DNA of 5,847 nt from Acidobacteriota bacterium (GTDB taxonomy: Bacteria > Acidobacteriota > Thermoanaerobaculia > Thermoanaerobaculales > Thermoanaerobaculaceae): the NCBI GenBank assembly GCA_027458945.1, contig DAIDOU010000241.1, forward strand, positions 1 through 5,847, given 5' to 3'. The translations under genes and the position numbers were made by a program. Under the pieces are notes generated by a model. That model worked only from the letters and a program-made list of their open reading frames with translations. It was not told the DNA's origin and did no database searches. Positions 1 through 5,847 of this stretch are shown here, piece by piece (position 1 is the stretch's first letter; each line of letters opens with the position of its first letter).

Positions 1-168
1 CGCCGCGCGCGTCTCGAGCAGGCCCGGACGCAGGCCCAGGCGCGCCTGGCCAGCCTCGGCGCCGAGCTCGACGACGCCGCGCGCTCCGCGCGCGGGGTTC
101 TGCGCGAGCGCGGGACCGAGCTGGCGCGTGAGCTGGCGAACCGCCTCGCGGGCCGGAGCCTCGCGTGA
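1..168 (+). CDS. atpF': F0F1 ATP synthase subunit b' (C-terminal part, 5' truncated by window edge)
   Basis: Frame 1 is open from the first base to a TGA at 166-168, giving the last 55 residues of a protein. The sequence is Ala/Arg/Glu/Leu-rich with the heptad-like character of a coiled coil, and it ends in ELANRLAGRSLA, which resembles the C-termini of F0 b and b' subunits (a final helix of the type 'la..ia.kilgr.l'). The next gene is a full-length b subunit with its own membrane segment, and paired b'/b genes are common in bacteria that build a heterodimeric peripheral stalk, so I call this b'. The transmembrane N-terminus lies outside the window. The stop codon overlaps the GTG start of atpF (GTGA, 165-168). 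The alternative is simply a second b copy; without the N-terminus b' and b cannot be strictly separated. Confidence 0.8.
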   Translation, partial: RRARLEQARTQAQARLASLGAELDDAARSARGVLRERGTELARELANRLAGRSLA

Positions 169-743
169 TCCGGCGCGCGCTGCTGGCGCTCCTGGTCTCG
201 CTGGCCGCGCTCCCGGCGTGGGCCGCCGAGGAGGACGGCGCCGGGTTCCTCGGGCTGCCGACGCTGTTCTGGAAGCTGGCCAACTTCGCGTTCTTCTTCG
301 GGCTCCTTTACTTCCTCCTCGCGCGGCCGGCGGCGCAGTTCTTCCGCTCGCGGCGCGAGCAGGTCGCCGAGCGACTCGCCGAGGCCGAGCGGGCGCAGCG
401 CGAGGCCGAGCAGCTGCGGGCCGAGATGGCGCAGCGGGTGGCGGCGCTCTCCGGCGAGATCGAGGCGCTGCGCGAGCGTCTGCACCGCGACGGCGAGCGG
501 GAGCGCGAGGCCCTCGAGCGTCAGGGCGAGGCCGAGGCGGCTCGCTTTGTGGCCCAGATCGAGCAGGAGGCGGCGCGCCGCGTGGCCGACGCGCGCCGTC
601 AGCTCGCGGCCGAGGCCGCCGCGGTGGCCGCCGACCTCGCGGTCGAGCTGCTGCAGCGCGGGCTCACCGCCGAAGACCGCGAGAGGATCTTCAAGGACAC
701 GCTCGCCCGCCTCGACGAGCATGCGGCGGGAGGCGTGCGATGA
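165..743 (+). CDS. atpF: F0F1 ATP synthase subunit b, with signal-peptide-like leader
   Basis: Encodes 192 residues of the F0 peripheral-stalk b subunit, which anchors the stator in the membrane and holds the alpha3beta3 head against rotation. Residues 1-21 look like a cleavable leader: Arg-Arg at 3-4, a hydrophobic core at about 5-16, and an AWA-A signal peptidase I-like site near 18-21. A second hydrophobic segment at about 33-53 (TLFWKLANFAFFFGLLYFLL) is the true membrane anchor, followed by RP and a long charged helix (about 58-175) rich in Arg/Glu/Ala heptads, typical of the b dimer coiled coil. The C-terminal part (VELLQRGLTAEDRERIF) matches the usual b end that contacts delta. The GTG start at 165 has GGAG at 155-158, 6 bases upstream, and overlaps the atpF' stop. 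The length exceeds E. coli b (156), mostly because of the leader and loop. The leader is a known feature of many deltaproteobacterial b subunits; cleavage here is inferred. Confidence 0.93.
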   Translation: MIRRALLALLVSLAALPAWAAEEDGAGFLGLPTLFWKLANFAFFFGLLYFLLARPAAQFFRSRREQVAERLAEAERAQREAEQLRAEMAQRVAALSGEIEALRERLHRDGEREREALERQGEAEAARFVAQIEQEAARRVADARRQLAAEAAAVAADLAVELLQRGLTAEDRERIFKDTLARLDEHAAGGVR

Positions 744-1282
744 GCCGGCGGGTGGCGCGGCCGTACGCGGTGGCGCTGTACGAGGTCACGCGCCGGGAGG
801 GGATCCCGGCGCTGCGCGAGATCGAGCGGCAGCTCGCGACGGTGGCCGAGCTGTTCGCGCGCGAGCCGGCGCTGGTGCGCGTCTTCGAGGTCCCGGGGGT
901 GACGCCGGCCACCAAGCGGGACCTGGTCGCGACGATCGCCCGCACCCTGGGCGTGCGGCCCGAGACCCATCGGATGCTGGTCGCCCTCGAGGCGCACGTC
1001 CGGCTGCGCTTCCTGCCGGACGTCGTGCAGATGTTCCGCGAGCTGGTGGACCGCGCCGACGGCGTCGTGCGCGCCCGCGCCGAGCTGCCGGTGGCGCCCG
1101 AGCCGGCGGAACTCGCAGCGCTGCAGCAGGCGCTCGCGCGGCTGTTCGCGGCGCGGATCGAGCTCGAGGTGCAGGTGCACCCCGAGCTGCTCGCCGGGTT
1201 CGTGGTGCGGGTCGGGAGCCAGGTGTTCGACGGTTCGCTGGTCGCGCAGCTGCGCCGCTTCGCGGCGGCGGCGGCGCAATAG
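740..1282 (+). CDS. atpH: F0F1 ATP synthase subunit delta (OSCP family)
   Basis: Encodes 180 residues, close to the usual length (E. coli 177). Delta sits on top of the alpha3beta3 hexamer and links it to the b/b' stalk. The N-terminus carries the family signature ARPYAVALYEV (about residues 6-16), followed by the helical bundle that binds the alpha N-termini. The stretch from about 110 on (DRADGVVRARAELPVAP) marks the family's transition to the C-terminal domain. Near the end, LLAGFVVRVGSQVFDGSLVAQL is the conserved C-terminal signature (G-F-x-V-x-V-G-x-x-V-x-D-G-S). The ATG at 740 has GGGAGG at 728-733, 6 bases upstream, and overlaps the atpF stop as ATGA. The same frame is open upstream to about 128, but that stretch lies inside atpF and encodes low-complexity Arg/Ala, so I reject the longer form. 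The atpA start follows after 10 bases. Confidence 0.95.
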   Translation: MSRRVARPYAVALYEVTRREGIPALREIERQLATVAELFAREPALVRVFEVPGVTPATKRDLVATIARTLGVRPETHRMLVALEAHVRLRFLPDVVQMFRELVDRADGVVRARAELPVAPEPAELAALQQALARLFAARIELEVQVHPELLAGFVVRVGSQVFDGSLVAQLRRFAAAAAQ

Positions 1283-1286
1283 GGGG
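1281..1286 (+). promoter_or_regulatory. Shine-Dalgarno sequence deciding the atpA start
   Basis: AGGGGG begins within the atpH stop codon (TAG, 1280-1282) and lies 6 bases before the ATG at 1293. An in-frame TTG at 1287 immediately abuts this sequence, leaving no spacer, so it is unlikely to be the start. The 6-base spacing is the same as at the other atp starts in this operon, which supports 1293. Confidence 0.7.
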
Positions 1287-1292
1287 TTGGGC

Positions 1293-2817
<1,525 letters not shown>

Positions 2818-2825
<8 letters not shown>

Positions 2826-3675
2826 CCAGCAGGACCTCCGGCGGCGCATCCGTTCGGTGCGCTCGACGCAGCAGCTGACGCGGGCGATGAAGATGGTCTA
2901 CGCCGCCAAGCTGCGGCGCTCGCAGGCGGCCGTGCTGGAAGCGCGGCCGTACGCGGGCGCGCTCGACGGCGTGCTGCGCTCGCTCGCCGCCCAGCTCGGC
3001 GGCGGACGCCACCCGCTGCTCGGCGAGCGCGAGGAGCATGCCGTGACGCTGGTGGTGGTCGCCGGCGACAAGGGCCTGTGCGGCGCGTTCAACAGCAACG
3101 TGTTGCGCGAGGCCGAGGCGGTGCGCAACGGCGGCCGCTGGGAGAGCGTCGAGCTGGTGCTCGTCGGGCGGCGGGCGATCGACTTCTACCGCCGCCGCGC
3201 CGTCGCCCCCGTTGCCGCGTTCCCCGAGTTGATGAAGGGGGTCACGGTGGCCGGCAGCCACGAGGTGGCGAAGTTGCTCTCCGGGCGCTTCGCGCGCCGG
3301 GAGACCGATGCGGTGTACCTGGTCTACAACCGTTTCCGTTCGATCATGCGCCAGGAGGTGACGCTCGAGCGCCTGCTCCCGGTCGAGCGCCGGGCGGCGA
3401 CCGCCGGCGCCGGCGTGCGCACGCTGGAACCGAGCCCGCAGGCGGTGCTCGCGGCGATCCTCCCCCGCTACGTGGAGTTCCAGGTGCTGCGCTCGCTCCT
3501 CGACTCGCAGGCCGCGGAGCACGCGGCGCGCATGACCGCGATGGACTCGGCGTCGAAGAACGCGGCGGAGATGATCGACCGACTCACGCTGACCTACAAC
3601 CGCGCGCGCCAGGCGTCGATCACCAAGGAACTCATCGAGATCGTATCCGGCGCCCAGGCGCTGGCCGAGAGGTAG
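2818..3675 (+). CDS. atpG: F0F1 ATP synthase subunit gamma
   Basis: Encodes 285 residues (E. coli 287). Gamma is the central rotor shaft, whose N- and C-terminal helices form an asymmetric coiled coil inside the alpha3beta3 ring. The N-terminal helix carries the signature RRRIRSVRSTQQLTRAMKMV and AAKLRRSQ (about residues 8-36). The Rossmann-like middle domain contains VVAGDKGLCGAFNSN (about 80-94), a strongly conserved gamma motif. The C-terminal helix shows the family signature AARMTAMDSASKNAAEMI and LTYNRARQASITKELIEIV (about 235-278). The start is TTG at 2818: it keeps the whole N-terminal helix, has GGAGG 6 bases upstream, and overlaps atpA by 8 bases. The next in-frame ATG (in AMKMV) would remove the helix and is unlikely. 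No regulatory insert of the chloroplast redox type is seen. The TAG at 3673-3675 overlaps the Shine-Dalgarno of atpD. Confidence 0.97.
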
Positions 3676-3684
3676 GAGCGCGAC

Positions 3685-5135
<1,451 letters not shown>

Positions 5136-5139
<4 letters not shown>

Positions 5140-5540
5140 GCGATGGCCGCCTGCACCTCAAGGTGATCACCCCGACGCGGGTGGTGGTCGAGGCCGGCGC
5201 GGATACCGTGACGCTGCCCGGGCCGCTCGGCACGCTCGGCATCCTCCCGGGGCACGCGGCGCTGCTGACCACGCTGCGGGTCGGCGAGCTCGCCTACCAC
5301 GCCGGCGGGCGCGACCACGTGCTCGCCGTGCAGAACGGCTTCGCCGAGGTGGCGGACGACGTCGTCACCGTGCTCGCCGACCGCGCGGAGCTTCCCTCCG
5401 AGATCGACGTCGACGCCGCCAAGGCCGGCCGGGCCGCGGCCGAGGCGGCGCTCAAGACCGCCGGGGGGAAGGCACTCGACCGTCAGCTGGCCAAGCTCCA
5501 GCTCGCGACGGTTCGCCTCGCCGTCGCCGCTCGCCGGTGA
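5136..5540 (+). CDS. atpC: F0F1 ATP synthase subunit epsilon
   Basis: Encodes 134 residues (E. coli 139). Epsilon joins gamma to the c-ring and, through its C-terminal helices, can inhibit ATP hydrolysis. The N-terminal beta-sandwich (about residues 5-85) starts LHLKVITPTRVVVE and includes the family hallmark LGILPGHAALLTTLRVGEL (34-52) and VQNGFAEVADDVVTVLAD (65-82). A full helical hairpin follows (about 88-134), rich in Ala/Lys/Arg, so this is a two-domain epsilon and not a truncated one. At 90-95 the sequence is IDVDAA, where ATP-binding epsilons such as that of Bacillus PS3 have I/L-D-x-x-R-A; the Arg is Ala here. The GTG start overlaps the atpD stop (GTGA, 5136-5139). The TGA at 5538-5540 overlaps the GTG start of the next gene, and no terminator-like hairpin separates them. 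Confidence 0.95.
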
Positions 5541-5847
5541 GCGCGCCGCGGCCCGGGCCGGCGCTCCGGCTCGCGGTCGGGCTCCTCGGTCTGGCGGCGG
5601 CGACAGGCTGCGTCAGCAGCGGCATCCGCACCGACTATAGCTACGACCCCAGCTACGGCGTCGCGAGCCCGGAGTTCCTGCGCTCGCTGGCGGCGCTGAA
5701 GAACGGCATGGTGCCCGGCAACGCGGTCACGCTCCTGCAGAACGGGGACGGTCTCTTCCCCGACCTGCTGCGGGCGATCGCCGGCGCGCGCGAGAGCGTC
5801 GACGTCGAGATCTACATCTTCAACGACGGCGAGATCGGGCGCGAGAT
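5537..5847 (+). CDS. Predicted lipoprotein of the phospholipase D / cardiolipin synthase family (N-terminal part, 3' truncated by window edge)
   Basis: From GTG 5537 the frame stays open to the window end, giving 103 residues. Residues 1-25 form a lipoprotein signal: Arg at 5 and 11, a hydrophobic core (LAVGLLGLAAA, 12-22), then ATGC with the lipidated Cys at 25 (codon 5609-5611). A short Ser/Tyr-rich linker follows (about 27-41). From about 64 the sequence (VTLLQNGDGLFPDLLRAI, then GARESVDVEIYIFNDGEIG) closely resembles the first strand-helix-strand of PLD-type cardiolipin synthases, which transfer or hydrolyse phosphatidyl groups. The two HxKxxxxD catalytic motifs would lie beyond the window, so activity cannot be judged. 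Val at +2 after Cys, not Asp, would by the E. coli rule favour the outer membrane; this is inference. The start overlaps the atpC stop (GTGA), and no clear Shine-Dalgarno is visible, suggesting translational coupling to atpC. Another PLD-superfamily lipoprotein function is possible. Confidence 0.78.
   Translation, partial: MSAPRPGPALRLAVGLLGLAAATGCVSSGIRTDYSYDPSYGVASPEFLRSLAALKNGMVPGNAVTLLQNGDGLFPDLLRAIAGARESVDVEIYIFNDGEIGRE

Noticed and set aside
128..739. Possible N-terminal extension of atpH
   Set aside because: This stretch is out-of-frame atpF' and atpF. The delta protein is complete from the ATG at 740, with a good Shine-Dalgarno site and normal length.
1287..1292. TTG at 1287 as the start of atpA (two extra residues)
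   Set aside because: It directly abuts the AGGGGG ribosome site with no spacer. The ATG at 1293 has the same 6-base spacing as neighbouring genes and gives the usual alpha N-terminus.
5500..5600. Possible terminator or promoter between atpC and the PLD gene
   Set aside because: The genes overlap by four bases. The GC-rich bases around 5541-5580 could pair locally, but there is no T-run and the stretch is coding, so neither a terminator nor a promoter can be supported.
5636..5660. Short direct repeat AGCTACG at the PLD linker
   Set aside because: Only seven bases repeated once within a Tyr/Ser-rich linker coding stretch; best explained by codon repetition.

Overview
The window is a stretch of a high-GC (roughly 70% by eye) bacterial genome holding most of an F-type (F0F1) ATP synthase operon. 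All genes are on the + strand. In order: the 3' end of a b'-type stator gene (atpF'), then atpF (b), atpH (delta), atpA (alpha), atpG (gamma), atpD (beta) and atpC (epsilon). The last gene is the 5' part of a predicted lipoprotein of the phospholipase D / cardiolipin synthase family, cut off by the window end. No stretch over 10 bases lies between genes, so no gene-free region needs separate description. I see no RNA gene, mobile element, CRISPR array, internal promoter or terminator.

Layout: F0 peripheral-stalk genes occupy 1-743, the stator cap subunit delta 740-1282, and the F1 catalytic head and rotor genes 1293-5540. Neighbouring genes either overlap by a few bases (GTGA or ATGA at the atpF'/atpF, atpF/atpH, atpD/atpC and atpC/PLD junctions; an 8-base overlap at atpA/atpG) or are 9-10 bases apart (atpH/atpA, atpG/atpD). 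Each ATP synthase start from atpF to atpC has a purine-rich Shine-Dalgarno sequence 6-7 bases upstream. This indicates one transcript with translational coupling.

How the genes work together: b and b' form the peripheral stalk, delta ties it to the top of the alpha3beta3 hexamer, and gamma plus epsilon form the central shaft. Together they couple ion flow through F0 to ATP synthesis on beta. The F0 a and c subunits (atpB, atpE) are not in the window, so the coupling ion (H+ or Na+) cannot be judged. The Walker A lysines, the beta catalytic glutamate and the alpha arginine finger are all present, so the enzyme should be functional.

Organism: paired b' and b genes, a b subunit with a signal-peptide-like leader, and this gene order recall the Deltaproteobacteria in the old broad sense (Geobacter/Desulfovibrio/Myxococcota-like) and possibly Acidobacteria-like lineages. 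This assignment is an inference and weak. The region is ordinary housekeeping DNA. The points worth a second look are the lipoprotein PLD gene coupled to atpC, the leader on the b subunit, a Gly-to-Ser change in the alpha P-loop and a missing Arg in the epsilon ATP-binding motif. I found no evidence of a previously undescribed system.
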